Position numbers and translations under genes: made by a program. Below, one piece after another: positions 9,527 through 18,046 of a stretch of 64,000 nucleotides of DNA (position 1 is the stretch's first letter; the number at the start of each line of letters is the position of its first letter). The notes under the pieces are model-generated. The model was not told the DNA's origin and did not search any database. It saw nothing but the letters and a program-made list of their open reading frames with translations. The stretch spans positions 124,001 through 188,000 of the forward strand of contig NZ_VCNG01000001.1 in assembly GCF_006227205.1 (NCBI RefSeq), written 5' to 3'. Source of the DNA: Pseudomonas sp. ICMP22404. GTDB taxonomy: Bacteria; Pseudomonadota; Gammaproteobacteria; Pseudomonadales; Pseudomonadaceae.

Positions 9527-10771
9527 TTACTTCGAAGACCACCGCACCGAGCCATCCTCCCCGTAGAACGTCTCTTCGATGTTCTCGCCCACCAGCCGCA
9601 CCTTCACATACCCGTTCAGCACCCGCTCCGGATACACCTCATCCCCGGCCAGTTCCGTCTCTGACCACAATATCCGCGCATGCCCATTCAGCTCGCTGGT
9701 GGTGCCATAGGGAATCGCCCCATGCCCGGCGCAACGTGCGTGCAACCCGCCTTGGGTGGCGTAGCAGATGCCGTTGTGCAGATGGCCCCAGTACCAATAG
9801 TCCGGCTCACGCCCCAGCGCATCGCACACCGGTTGGTATAGCGCGGTCTTGTTGTGCCCGGAAATGTCGAACCCCTGGTGATGACTGAGCACCATCAGCT
9901 TCTTGCGCTTGGGCAGGCTTTTCATCCAGTCGATCTGCTGGCTGTTGAGCGTGCCGTCCATGTACAGGTTCATGGCATCCGAGGCGTAGGCGCTGTCGAG
10001 GCCGACCACCAGCCAGTCGTCGTTGTACAAGGCGAAGTAGCTGGTGCCCTGCTGTCCCGGAAAACGCTTGGCCAGCTCCTTGAAATAACCATGGGCGCCG
10101 CTGTACATCTCGTGGTTGGAATTGAGAGTGAACGAGCCATGCTTGCCCTGGGGCCAGCCGACCATGTCGACGTCTTCCTGGGAATGTGAACCGGCGTAGT
10201 AGACATCCCCCAGGTGAATGGTGAAATCAGCCTGGGCCAGTTGCATCTGATTGGCCACCGCCACCGCCGGGGCGTGGCTGTCGAACGGTCCGGTACCCCA
10301 GTCGCCAGCGATGGCCAGCACCACGTCGCTGTCCATTTTCACCATTGCCGGCGTGGTGCCGAACGTCGCGTGGTGGCGCAGGTTCTCGATCCACTTGAGC
10401 AGCGCCTCGCTCCACAGCAAGTCCAGCAATTCCCATTTGCGGCAGCCCAGCAAAGTGCCGTCCTTGAGCACCCGTGTCGGCAATTCGTCTTCGCTTTGCG
10501 GCAAAGGCGTGGCGTTGCCGATCTTCAGGATCGACAGGCCGTGGGCCAGCTCCCACGGCACGGCCGGTTCGTCGTCCGGCAAGTCGCCATGTTCGATCGT
10601 GTACCGAGCCTGGTCGTGGCCCCGTTGCAACAGCTTGACGATGGCCTCGAACTCCTCGGGCTCCAGATCGTTGACGAGCTTTTTCCAGGACATTTCCAGC
10701 CGTGTGACCAACCCATGCAGACGGACCTTGACCTTGTCGAACTCATGTTCCCAATGATGCAGTAATGACAT
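9527..10771 (-). CDS. Calcineurin-like metallophosphoesterase
   Basis: A 414-aa protein with the metallophosphoesterase core: GDWGTG (about residue 157), HLGDVYYAGS, a NSNHEM motif in place of the usual GNHD/E, SHHQGFD and YWGHLHNG. The first ~140 residues are a charged helical region with no recognised domain. There is no signal peptide. The start has a GGAG site 7 bp upstream. It lies 27 bp downstream of the di-heme cytochrome gene on the same strand, so it is probably the third gene of the GMC-cytochrome operon. Its substrate is unknown. Confidence 0.82.
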   Translation of the reverse strand: MSLLHHWEHEFDKVKVRLHGLVTRLEMSWKKLVNDLEPEEFEAIVKLLQRGHDQARYTIEHGDLPDDEPAVPWELAHGLSILKIGNATPLPQSEDELPTRVLKDGTLLGCRKWELLDLLWSEALLKWIENLRHHATFGTTPAMVKMDSDVVLAIAGDWGTGPFDSHAPAVAVANQMQLAQADFTIHLGDVYYAGSHSQEDVDMVGWPQGKHGSFTLNSNHEMYSGAHGYFKELAKRFPGQQGTSYFALYNDDWLVVGLDSAYASDAMNLYMDGTLNSQQIDWMKSLPKRKKLMVLSHHQGFDISGHNKTALYQPVCDALGREPDYWYWGHLHNGICYATQGGLHARCAGHGAIPYGTTSELNGHARILWSETELAGDEVYPERVLNGYVKVRLVGENIEETFYGEDGSVRWSSK

Positions 10772-10798
10772 GTGGACGCTCCTTCGCAGTGCCCTGGA

Positions 10799-12667
10799 CT
10801 ACAGGGTCTTCATGAATTCGATCAGGGCCCGTTTGTCGGTGTCCGACAGTTGCGTGCCATACAGATGACCGCCGTTGTGGTTGCCTTCCAGGCGGGTGTC
10901 GTATTTGAAATCCGCCGACGCCTTCATCTGCGTGCCGCTGGTGATAAAGCCGACCTTCTGCGGGTCGTAGATATCGGAGCCGGTGTAGAACACTTGCGGA
11001 CGCTGCTCCGGCGGCAGCAACAGGTCCCACAAGGTCGGCACCGAGCCGTTGTGCAGGTACGGCGCACGCAACCAGACGCCGTCGGTGGGGGTGTTGCTGT
11101 AGCTTTGGGTCTTGCGGTAAGCGTTGAAATCGAATGGCGGCTTCTTGAAGCCGTGGAACGCCGTCACCAACCCGGTGGTGAAGGAATTCAGGCGATGGGG
11201 ATCGGTGCCCAACTGGTCGATGTTGGTGGTGACCTGACCCGTGTCGGTACGACCAAAGTCGTGGCAACCGGCACAGTTCTTCTCCCAGATCGGTTTGCCC
11301 TGGGCCACCTTCGCCTGATCCAGGGCGAACGGCCAGGCCGGCGCCTTGTGCCCCAGCAACCAGTTGGTCACCCGGTTGAAGCTGGGCGGCAGCACCGACT
11401 CCGGCGTCGCGCCCACGGCCATGGCGGCGGCGTAGTTGCGCTCGTGAATGTTGTTGTTATTGCCGTCCCAGTGCAGGTACATCGACTCGCGAGGCTTCTG
11501 GTTCCAGACCTGCGGCAGATCCACAGTGCCGATGGTCGAGTCGTCCGGGAAGCCGAACACCACCATTTTGGTCGGGTTGAAGGTGTCGGTCCGCCCGGGG
11601 CCCTGGGCCGGGCGCAGTTTCTGCCAGGCGTAGGCCTGCTTCTGCTTGAGCAGCGCGCTCTTGGCCATCGGGATGATCAGGTAGCGGTTGTACAGCTTCT
11701 CGAAAAAGCCCAGTTGGAACTTGCCGTTGATCGCGGCCATGATCGCATCGGGGGTGAATTTCGGGTCGCTGGCACAATCGTAGGCAAACCACTGGAAGGC
11801 TTGCAGTTGCAAGGTATTGGCCGGCGCGGTGGCGACCGGAACCGCTACGTCGGTGGCGTTGGCCCGGTATGAGCCGGTATGGCACAGGGCGCAGTTCGGC
11901 TCCACGGTGGGGTAGCCCAGTTGTCGCTTGGCCATGCCGATGGGCAGGTCCTTACCGTTTTCATAGAGGAAACCGAATACTTCGTAGCCACCCGGCTTGG
12001 GCATCTTTTCCGGGCACATCTGCGGCAGCACGGCGAACAGGTAGTAGGGAATCCGCGCCTCGATACCGAGGCCGATGGCCGCGTACTTGTAGTGGTCTTC
12101 GTCGGAAGCGAAGTCCGGTTGCGGGACTTCGCGGATCATCTGGTACCAGGTCTGGTAACCGATGAAGCCCAGCACCAGTACCACGACCAGCACACCGGTC
12201 CTGAAGCGCGGACTGTGCCAGTGCCGCGTCCAGCCTTCACGCCACTCCCGGCACCCCGTACAGAGCAAGGCCAGCGGGCGATGGGCAACCGGGCTGCCCA
12301 GGTACAGCAGCACGCCCAGTATCAGGAACATGCTCAGGTCACCCACCAGCATTGGAACGAACAACGGGCCTTGGTTGTTGGTGTTGATCAGGTAGATCCA
12401 GAACACCACCGCCACCAGCCGCGACAGCACGCACAACCACGAATTCACCACGAAACGCGGCGCATTGAACCCCGAGGGCATGTAGAACAGGCTGATCCCC
12501 ACCAGCAACATGCCGGTGTTTTCCAGCCAGGGATCGGACAGCACAGGAGGCAGGCCGAGCATGGACGTCAACAATGCCGGCGCGAACAGCGCCGGAATCG
12601 CGAAGAACATGTTCATGACAATCCCGACCCAGATGATGCGTTGGTACCAGCGGATGTAAGTGTTCAT
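10799..12667 (-). CDS. Membrane-anchored di-heme cytochrome c (RoxA/peroxidase-like)
   Basis: A 622-aa protein. The first ~140 residues form about four hydrophobic spans, and a fifth follows near residue 175 (GVLVVVLVLGFIGYQ). The remaining ~430 residues should be periplasmic and contain two heme c motifs, CALCHTG and CAGCHDFG. The soluble part resembles the large di-heme cytochrome family that includes cytochrome c peroxidases and rubber oxygenase RoxA, judged by general appearance only. The start MNTYIRWYQRIIW is preferred over an upstream ATG that would read through a REP. It is placed directly after the GMC oxidoreductase fusion, so it is a plausible electron acceptor for it. Confidence 0.75.
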   Translation of the reverse strand: MNTYIRWYQRIIWVGIVMNMFFAIPALFAPALLTSMLGLPPVLSDPWLENTGMLLVGISLFYMPSGFNAPRFVVNSWLCVLSRLVAVVFWIYLINTNNQGPLFVPMLVGDLSMFLILGVLLYLGSPVAHRPLALLCTGCREWREGWTRHWHSPRFRTGVLVVVLVLGFIGYQTWYQMIREVPQPDFASDEDHYKYAAIGLGIEARIPYYLFAVLPQMCPEKMPKPGGYEVFGFLYENGKDLPIGMAKRQLGYPTVEPNCALCHTGSYRANATDVAVPVATAPANTLQLQAFQWFAYDCASDPKFTPDAIMAAINGKFQLGFFEKLYNRYLIIPMAKSALLKQKQAYAWQKLRPAQGPGRTDTFNPTKMVVFGFPDDSTIGTVDLPQVWNQKPRESMYLHWDGNNNNIHERNYAAAMAVGATPESVLPPSFNRVTNWLLGHKAPAWPFALDQAKVAQGKPIWEKNCAGCHDFGRTDTGQVTTNIDQLGTDPHRLNSFTTGLVTAFHGFKKPPFDFNAYRKTQSYSNTPTDGVWLRAPYLHNGSVPTLWDLLLPPEQRPQVFYTGSDIYDPQKVGFITSGTQMKASADFKYDTRLEGNHNGGHLYGTQLSDTDKRALIEFMKTL

Positions 12668-12679
12668 GGCATTTCCCCA

Positions 12680-12786
12680 GATCGTGCCCACGCTCTGCGT
12701 GGGCATGCATCCCATGACGCTCTGCGTCATAAAAGCGGACGCGGAGCGTCCGTGGCGGCATTCCCACGCAGAGCGTGGGAACGATC
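12680..12786. repeat. REP pair, GATCGTTCCCACGC family, inside the GMC-cytochrome operon
   Basis: Palindromic units CCCACGCTCTGCGTGGG and CCCACGCAGAGCGTGGG enclose a third small palindrome (GACGCTCTGCGTC). The array fills the gap between two co-directional genes and belongs to the same family as the RAYT-associated REPs. Confidence 0.85.
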
Positions 12787-12790
12787 CCGG

Positions 12791-15700
12791 CTAGCCGAGC
12801 GCGGTCTTCTCCAAGTGCTGGAGGATGATTGGATACACGTCCATCACCGCATCCTTGCCGAAGATGCAGTCGATATGACCGTAGCCCGGTACCTCGTGGC
12901 GGCTGAACAGTTGCGGACCATGCATGTCGCACAGCCGCTCATAGGTCTTGAGGGTGCTTTGCGGCAAGTAGCACTGGTTGTCGGCGCCGCTGATGAAGCA
13001 GATCGGCAATTTCAACCGATCGAAATGCGGCATGTAGACATCATTGCCCTTGAAGTCCACCAGATGCCCCTTGCGCACGATCAGCGCCAGGTGCTCGAAG
13101 GTGTGCATGTTCGATTCGCCGAACAGTTCATGCAGGTTGTCGTGCAGGGTTTCGTTGAGAGTGTCGTGGCGGTACAGCGACGCATACATGAAAGTGATGC
13201 GATGGCAGACCGGGTTGGTGCAGTAGCCCTGGGCTTCGATCCGGGCATAGCCGTTCAGCGCTTTGTCATAGAGTTTGTTGAACCAGTTCTCCTTGGTGTC
13301 GGCGTAGGCGGTAAGGGACTTGATGCCAATGGCGTCGAGCATGCCCGGCAGGTGCAGGCCAGCCTTCAGGCCGGTGGCAGTGGCGACCACCGTATCGGCG
13401 GCAATCTGCGAGCAGACCACCGAGCGCACGCCTTGCAACCCCGCCAGCATCGACATGAAGAAGGTCGTCGCACCGTAGCAATGCACCACGCATTGCACGT
13501 CGCGGGCGAGGGTCGCCTGCTGGATCTGTTCGATGGCCGCCTTGAAGTCGTACTGGGCCACCTGGTCGCCGTTCCACTCATGCTTGCTGGCGGGCAGCAG
13601 GATGCTCACCCGCAGGTCCAGCAACCAGACGTCGTACTCGTGCTTGCACAGGTACTCCAGCAAGTTGGTGTGAATGGTATCGGTGGAGAAGATGTTCGAG
13701 CCCACGCCCAGGCCGTGAACCAGCATTACCGGGCCCTTGCTGCCCGCCTGATAGCGGGTCAAACGCAGTTGGACGTTGTCTTCGGTTTCGAAGAAATGCA
13801 CGGTCGGTGCCGGTGCGTCCAGCGGCCGCTTGATCCGCGGTGGCGCATCCGGGTTGAAGTAGATATCGCCGGCGAACACCCCACCGTAGCTCTCCCACAG
13901 GATGCCGGCAAAGAACTTGCCGAACCGCGCCAGGGCCTCGACCCGCTCGCGTTCATTGCGGGCGTTGAGCACCTTCATGGTGGTCATCTGCTTGGCGAAG
14001 TCCGCCGGCAGGATGTGCATCACCCCCGAGCCGAGTACCGCGCCGGTCTTGTCCGGCCCGCGATAGAGGGTGACATAGAGGGTGCTGGTGTCATGCCAGA
14101 TGTTCAGCACGCCATTGTCCTCGGGCACGGTCTTGAAGGCACTGAAGTAATAATCGCTGCCGTCCTCGGCGGTCAGCTTCATGTCGTAGTTCATGTGCCG
14201 CACGCCCACCTGCTCCTGGTATTGCTCGAACAGGTTGAATACGCCGTTACTGGCGACCAGCGGCTGTGGCGAAAGCATGGGAGCATCCAGAGTCCCCACC
14301 AGCGTGGCGGCGTGTTCCGGCTCCTTGATCATCCGATTGAGGTCATCGGCGGTGATGGTCAGAGTGAACTCGATGGTCGAGTTGTCGGTTTTTCCGCGTT
14401 TGGCTGCCGCTTCGTAAAGCGTGAGATCGGTGCCTTGGGCCTGGGTGAAGGCCGTGGAGAAATAGCCCGTCATGGTTTCGGTGAACTGCACGCCGAGGGT
14501 GGGCGCTGCCACCGACTTGCGCGGGGCCGAAGGCAATGTGTAATCGATCAACCAGCCGCGATCCGCCGCCAGCAGCCCCATGTTGCGCTCGCTCACAGCC
14601 GAAATGGTCAGCAGTGGGTTTACCGCCAGGGAAGTCGGAATCACCGCACCGTCGGCCACGTACAGGCCGGGATAGACATCCGTGCCGCTGGCGCCACTGA
14701 ACACCTGGCCCTTGTGGTTGACCACGCCTTGCGTCGCGTCTTCGCCCATCACGCAACCACCCAGAGGGTGGACCGAGACAATGCTGTGCTTGAGCAACTT
14801 GGTCCAGATCGGGTTTTCGACCCAGATCCCTCCCAGCGCCTTGGTACTCTGGTGCAGACGCTCATTGCCGAGGGTGACGTTCTCCTGTTCGCCGACACCG
14901 GGCCAGTCGATGCGCAACTGGTCCTTGCTGTCGAGCACCATGCGGCCCTTGCCGTTGTCGTGGCTCATGATCAGGTAGGTTTGCATGTTATGCAGCGCGC
15001 CGTGATACGGGCCGCGCAAGAAGCTTTCGGCTTCCCGCCCCTTGTATTTGAGGCTGGCGCCGAAGCCGGTGTCGGTGGGCACGCCGATCATTTCGGCGAA
15101 CGCCGCCATGCTCGGCACCATCGGCCGGCCGAGCGCGCCGGGAATCGAGCCTTCCTCGATGACCATGCGGCTGCGCCAGTCGCCCTCGGTGCGCATGTCG
15201 ATGACCGAGGTGATGCACGGCCCCACCGGCTCCAGTTCCTTGGCCGAATGGGCACCGAAACCGATGCCGTTGATAGTCTGATCGCAGTTGTGGCCGAACC
15301 CGAGGATGTCGCCATTACCGCTCATGTTCTCACCCAGCTGACTGGACATCGACAAGCCCTTGTCCCGGGAGCGCAGCATGATCTCGGTGGAACCCAGGGT
15401 GCCGGCGGACACCACCACGATGTCGGCCCGCACGAACAGTGTCGGCGCCGAGAACAGTTCGCGGCCGCTGTCCAGGTACTGGAAGTGCACGATCCAACCG
15501 TTGCCGTCGCGCTCCAGGTGCCGCACCTCGGCCTGGCAGAAAATTTCCGCGCCGTGGTTCCAGGCATCCGGCAGGTAATTCATCAGCGTGGTGTTCTTGG
15601 CCTTGTTGTTACACCCGGAGACGCAGTCGCCACAGCCGTTGCACGGTAATTGTTCGACGCCGACGTGGTTGAGGTTGTTAGGCAGCCTGTCGAACGTGAC

Positions 15701-16243
15701 GTTGATGGGCGGTTTGTAGAAATGCGCGCCTTGCTTGAGGTAATCAGCCGACTTCTTGTGGGCGTCGAGCTTGGGCAGATTCGGCTCCGAGGCCGGGTAA
15801 GGGTTGGGCTTGAGCATTTCGCGAGCGCGCTCGTAACCCTCCTTGAGCAGCGTGTCACGGTGTTCACGCACCGCCAACGGCCAGCGTGGATCCTCGAACA
15901 CGCCGGGCTCCGGCTCCAGCGCGACGTTGGCGTTGATCAGCGAAGTACCGCCCAGACCACAGCCCACCACCACGTTCTGTTGAGCATTGACGTGCAGGTC
16001 GAACATCCCGGTGCGCGAGCCGATGTGCCCGTCCGGGTCATGCACCTGCAACTCTTCCGTGGCCGCCAGCATGGTGTTGGGGTATTCGCCGGGTTGCATC
16101 TCCCGGCCCCGCTCCAGCAGACACACCTTGCGCCCGGCCCGGGACAGCCGTGAAGCGGCAATACCGCCGCCATAACCGGAGCCGATGACGATAACGTCGT
16201 AATGCTCCTTGATATCACTGATGGGGGTCGAGATCCGTGTCAT
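12791..16243 (-). CDS. GMC oxidoreductase-alpha/beta hydrolase fusion (cholesterol-oxidase-like)
   Basis: A 1150-aa protein starting at the ATG at 16243, behind a GAGAGGA site; a TTG two codons earlier is possible. Residues ~1-570 are a GMC flavoprotein: VIVIGSGYGGGIAASRLS for FAD, HPLGGCVMGEDA and a C-terminal VNPLLTISAVSERN, closest in appearance to ChoD-like cholesterol oxidases. Residues ~590-780 are a conserved-looking linker domain I cannot name. Residues ~810-1150 are an alpha/beta hydrolase: VMLVHGLGVGSN oxyanion loop, VVHCYGATT at the nucleophile elbow with Cys where Ser is usual, an ISGADNQC acid and VPGYGHIDC histidine. No signal peptide is seen. It probably oxidises a hydrophobic alcohol or ester; the substrate is unknown. 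Confidence 0.82.
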   Translation of the reverse strand: MTRISTPISDIKEHYDVIVIGSGYGGGIAASRLSRAGRKVCLLERGREMQPGEYPNTMLAATEELQVHDPDGHIGSRTGMFDLHVNAQQNVVVGCGLGGTSLINANVALEPEPGVFEDPRWPLAVREHRDTLLKEGYERAREMLKPNPYPASEPNLPKLDAHKKSADYLKQGAHFYKPPINVTFDRLPNNLNHVGVEQLPCNGCGDCVSGCNNKAKNTTLMNYLPDAWNHGAEIFCQAEVRHLERDGNGWIVHFQYLDSGRELFSAPTLFVRADIVVVSAGTLGSTEIMLRSRDKGLSMSSQLGENMSGNGDILGFGHNCDQTINGIGFGAHSAKELEPVGPCITSVIDMRTEGDWRSRMVIEEGSIPGALGRPMVPSMAAFAEMIGVPTDTGFGASLKYKGREAESFLRGPYHGALHNMQTYLIMSHDNGKGRMVLDSKDQLRIDWPGVGEQENVTLGNERLHQSTKALGGIWVENPIWTKLLKHSIVSVHPLGGCVMGEDATQGVVNHKGQVFSGASGTDVYPGLYVADGAVIPTSLAVNPLLTISAVSERNMGLLAADRGWLIDYTLPSAPRKSVAAPTLGVQFTETMTGYFSTAFTQAQGTDLTLYEAAAKRGKTDNSTIEFTLTITADDLNRMIKEPEHAATLVGTLDAPMLSPQPLVASNGVFNLFEQYQEQVGVRHMNYDMKLTAEDGSDYYFSAFKTVPEDNGVLNIWHDTSTLYVTLYRGPDKTGAVLGSGVMHILPADFAKQMTTMKVLNARNERERVEALARFGKFFAGILWESYGGVFAGDIYFNPDAPPRIKRPLDAPAPTVHFFETEDNVQLRLTRYQAGSKGPVMLVHGLGVGSNIFSTDTIHTNLLEYLCKHEYDVWLLDLRVSILLPASKHEWNGDQVAQYDFKAAIEQIQQATLARDVQCVVHCYGATTFFMSMLAGLQGVRSVVCSQIAADTVVATATGLKAGLHLPGMLDAIGIKSLTAYADTKENWFNKLYDKALNGYARIEAQGYCTNPVCHRITFMYASLYRHDTLNETLHDNLHELFGESNMHTFEHLALIVRKGHLVDFKGNDVYMPHFDRLKLPICFISGADNQCYLPQSTLKTYERLCDMHGPQLFSRHEVPGYGHIDCIFGKDAVMDVYPIILQHLEKTALG

Positions 16244-16380
16244 GTCCAAGTCCTCTCAGGCAGAAGGGGCAACTCTGCGGTTGCCTGTAAATCCAAGGCG
16301 TACAGACGCCTGGCCGCTGTCCCCTGGAGGTACGCGCGGCAGTCAACGGTGTTACGGAGGAAACGAGGTGCGGGGGAACG

Positions 16381-16500
16381 CTATTGACGCGCACGCTGGT
16401 TAGCGGCGCGACGACGAATGCGTCGGGGCAACAACATGGGCGGCGTCGGGGTGCAATTCACCGATGAGGGGAGGTACGCGTGAGGGTGTCGGCTATCCAT
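16381..16500 (-). CDS. Possible small basic peptide, 39 aa
   Basis: A short frame starts MDSRHPHAYLPSSVNC at 16500 and ends RRRAANQRARQ. A GGGAG site lies about 8 bp upstream. It is rich in Arg and Pro and has no recognised family. It lies upstream of and co-directional with the GMC fusion, and a DnaA-box 9-mer (16523-16531) sits in its leader. It could be a leader peptide or a chance frame. Confidence 0.3.
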   Translation of the reverse strand: MDSRHPHAYLPSSVNCTPTPPMLLPRRIRRRAANQRARQ

Positions 16501-16522
16501 CCTGTGCTCTCCCTGAACCGGA

Positions 16523-17200
16523 TGTGGATAAAAACGCTGAGTCCTTGTGGTTTGGAGTGAAGACACACGACCGCCACGCGTCAAGGCAGTTCCTTAGAAC
16601 TGTATGAAATTTGATCTATCGCGTTTCGGACTATGCCCGCCGGGGTCTGGAGCCTTTCGCAAACAAGTTATCCACATGACCACCCACAGTTAATGGGGAC
16701 AAGTACACCTTGGCAAGACAGTTCTTGGGGATAAAGCCATGAAAAACCGTGGCTTATGCATAAAGAAGGTTTTTCTGTCATATCGGTTATTTTTTGAACA
16801 AATGCCTGTAGGCCCTTATCCATAAGGCCTACAGCTGGAAGCGAACACCTTATCCACAGAAGCGCCAACAGTGTTTGGGGGTAATTTTGACGTCTTGTGG
16901 AAAAGCGTTGCCAGGCCCTGTAAATAAAGGTTTTTCGAGCAATTTTCCAATCCAGAAGACAAATTGATCATTTAATGATCAACCGAGCGAAAAGCCCGTC
17001 TCGCGTGGCTTGCAGAGGATAGCGAACATCTTATCCACAGAGGCACCAACAAGTATTGGGGGCAAAAATGTGGATCAGTCTTTCCTCATTGGTCAAAAAA
17101 ACCAATAAAAACCGTGGGTTGGACTGATCACTTTTTGAGCGAAGCCTTGGAGGGCTTGATTGGCAAGGGGTATGGCAAGGGACGAACAGGTTATCCACAA
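16523..17200. repeat. Non-coding DnaA-box array with degenerate ~180-bp repeats
   Basis: Perfect TTATCCACA 9-mers occur at 16668, 16850, 17031 and 17191, plus the reverse complement at 16523 and a one-mismatch copy at 16816 inside a hairpin. The three consecutive forward copies are spaced 182, 181 and 160 bp. The bases around them repeat as well: (A)GCGAACA-CTTATCCACAGA-GCCAACA-TTGGGGG at 16841 and 17022, with weaker versions at the other two. The stretch is AT-richer than its neighbours and has no credible gene over about 780 bp. A near-perfect palindrome TTGATCATTTAATGATCAA lies at about 16964-16982. Confidence 0.8.
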
Positions 17201-17281
17201 GACGGTGTACAGCAATTGTGAGTAACCACCAAACTCCTGTGAAGAAGCCGCTCGTTTCCCACGAGTTCCATCCTGCAGCGG

Positions 17282-17848
17282 TCAGGGCCGATACATCAGA
17301 TACGCTTCTCCCGTTACCCGAATCATCGGGTGCGGGACAATCCGACAGGTTTTAACAATACCAAAGCCATGGCGCTCATAGAAACGCCGGGCGCCGGTGT
17401 TCGCAGCGTAGTCGATCAGGCTCAACCCCTTGAGCTTCAATTCAACGGCCCGCTGCTGCGCCAGCTCGAGGAAGCGCACGCCCAACCCCTTGTTACGCCA
17501 ACCTTCATGCAGCGCCAGGCTCGATATATAGAGCGTATCGGGAATTTCCATATCAGCGTAGGGCGCCAGGACCGGATCCGTAACCGGAGTCGCCAGCGGA
17601 TCATGACGCATCACATAGCAGTGCATCATCCCGATGACCCGCCCCTCAGCCTCCGCAATGACGCAGTTCTGGTAGGAGAAATCAACATCCTCACGTGCGT
17701 AGCGAGTTGCGCCCACCTCCACGAGATCCTGTCCAGGCTCCGCCAGCTGGCTCCAGATGTAATCGGAAGCACCTTCGGAGGAAATCTGGAACAAGCGAGC
17801 AATCTCGGGCGTATCCGCGGGTAAAGCCGGACGAAATACAATGTCCAT
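17282..17848 (-). CDS. GNAT-family N-acetyltransferase
   Basis: A 188-aa protein with the GNAT fold: an N-terminal FRPALPADTPEIARLF, then LYISSLALHEGWRNKGLGVRFLEL, where the R-x-x-G-x-G/A acetyl-CoA loop appears as RNKGLG, and a C-terminal GARRFYERHGFGIV. The ATG at 17848 is preferred over a TTG five codons earlier. The substrate is unknown. It is flanked by DnaA-box 9-mers at 17191 and 17888. Confidence 0.85.
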   Translation of the reverse strand: MDIVFRPALPADTPEIARLFQISSEGASDYIWSQLAEPGQDLVEVGATRYAREDVDFSYQNCVIAEAEGRVIGMMHCYVMRHDPLATPVTDPVLAPYADMEIPDTLYISSLALHEGWRNKGLGVRFLELAQQRAVELKLKGLSLIDYAANTGARRFYERHGFGIVKTCRIVPHPMIRVTGEAYLMYRP

Positions 17849-17887
17849 GAAAGGGGATTCCAATAGCTATCAGACGCCTTTTTTGGC

Positions 17888-17896
17888 TTATCCACA
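17888..17896 (+). other. DnaA-box 9-mer TTATCCACA upstream of the GNAT gene
   Basis: A perfect TTATCCACA in the leader of the GNAT gene, followed by a one-mismatch copy in reverse orientation (TTGTGGGTAA) about 20 bp on. It belongs to the 16.5-22.2 kb cluster. Confidence 0.6.
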
Positions 17897-17934
17897 GAGG
17901 CGCACACGTGAGTTGTGGGTAAACCCGAATCCCT

Positions 17935-18023
17935 TGTGGGAGCGAGCCTGCTCGCGATAGCGGCGTATCCGCGACAACAGTGTCACCTGATACCCAGCCA
18001 TCGCGAGCAGGCTCGCTCCCACA
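17935..18023. repeat. REP pair, GTGGGAGC family
   Basis: An inverted pair of GTGGGAGCGAGCCTGCTCGC units enclosing ~40 bp, directly 3' of the etfB-like gene. It probably protects or terminates the dgc-etf transcript. Confidence 0.88.
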
Positions 18024-18046
18024 TGGGGTTTTGCGGGGATGTGGGG

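Noticed and set aside
11879..15649. A 1256-codon open frame on the plus strand
   Set aside because: It lies opposite the GMC fusion and cytochrome genes, whose frames show clear motifs. Its translation is His/Gln/Arg-rich without any domain, as expected of an antisense shadow in GC-rich DNA.
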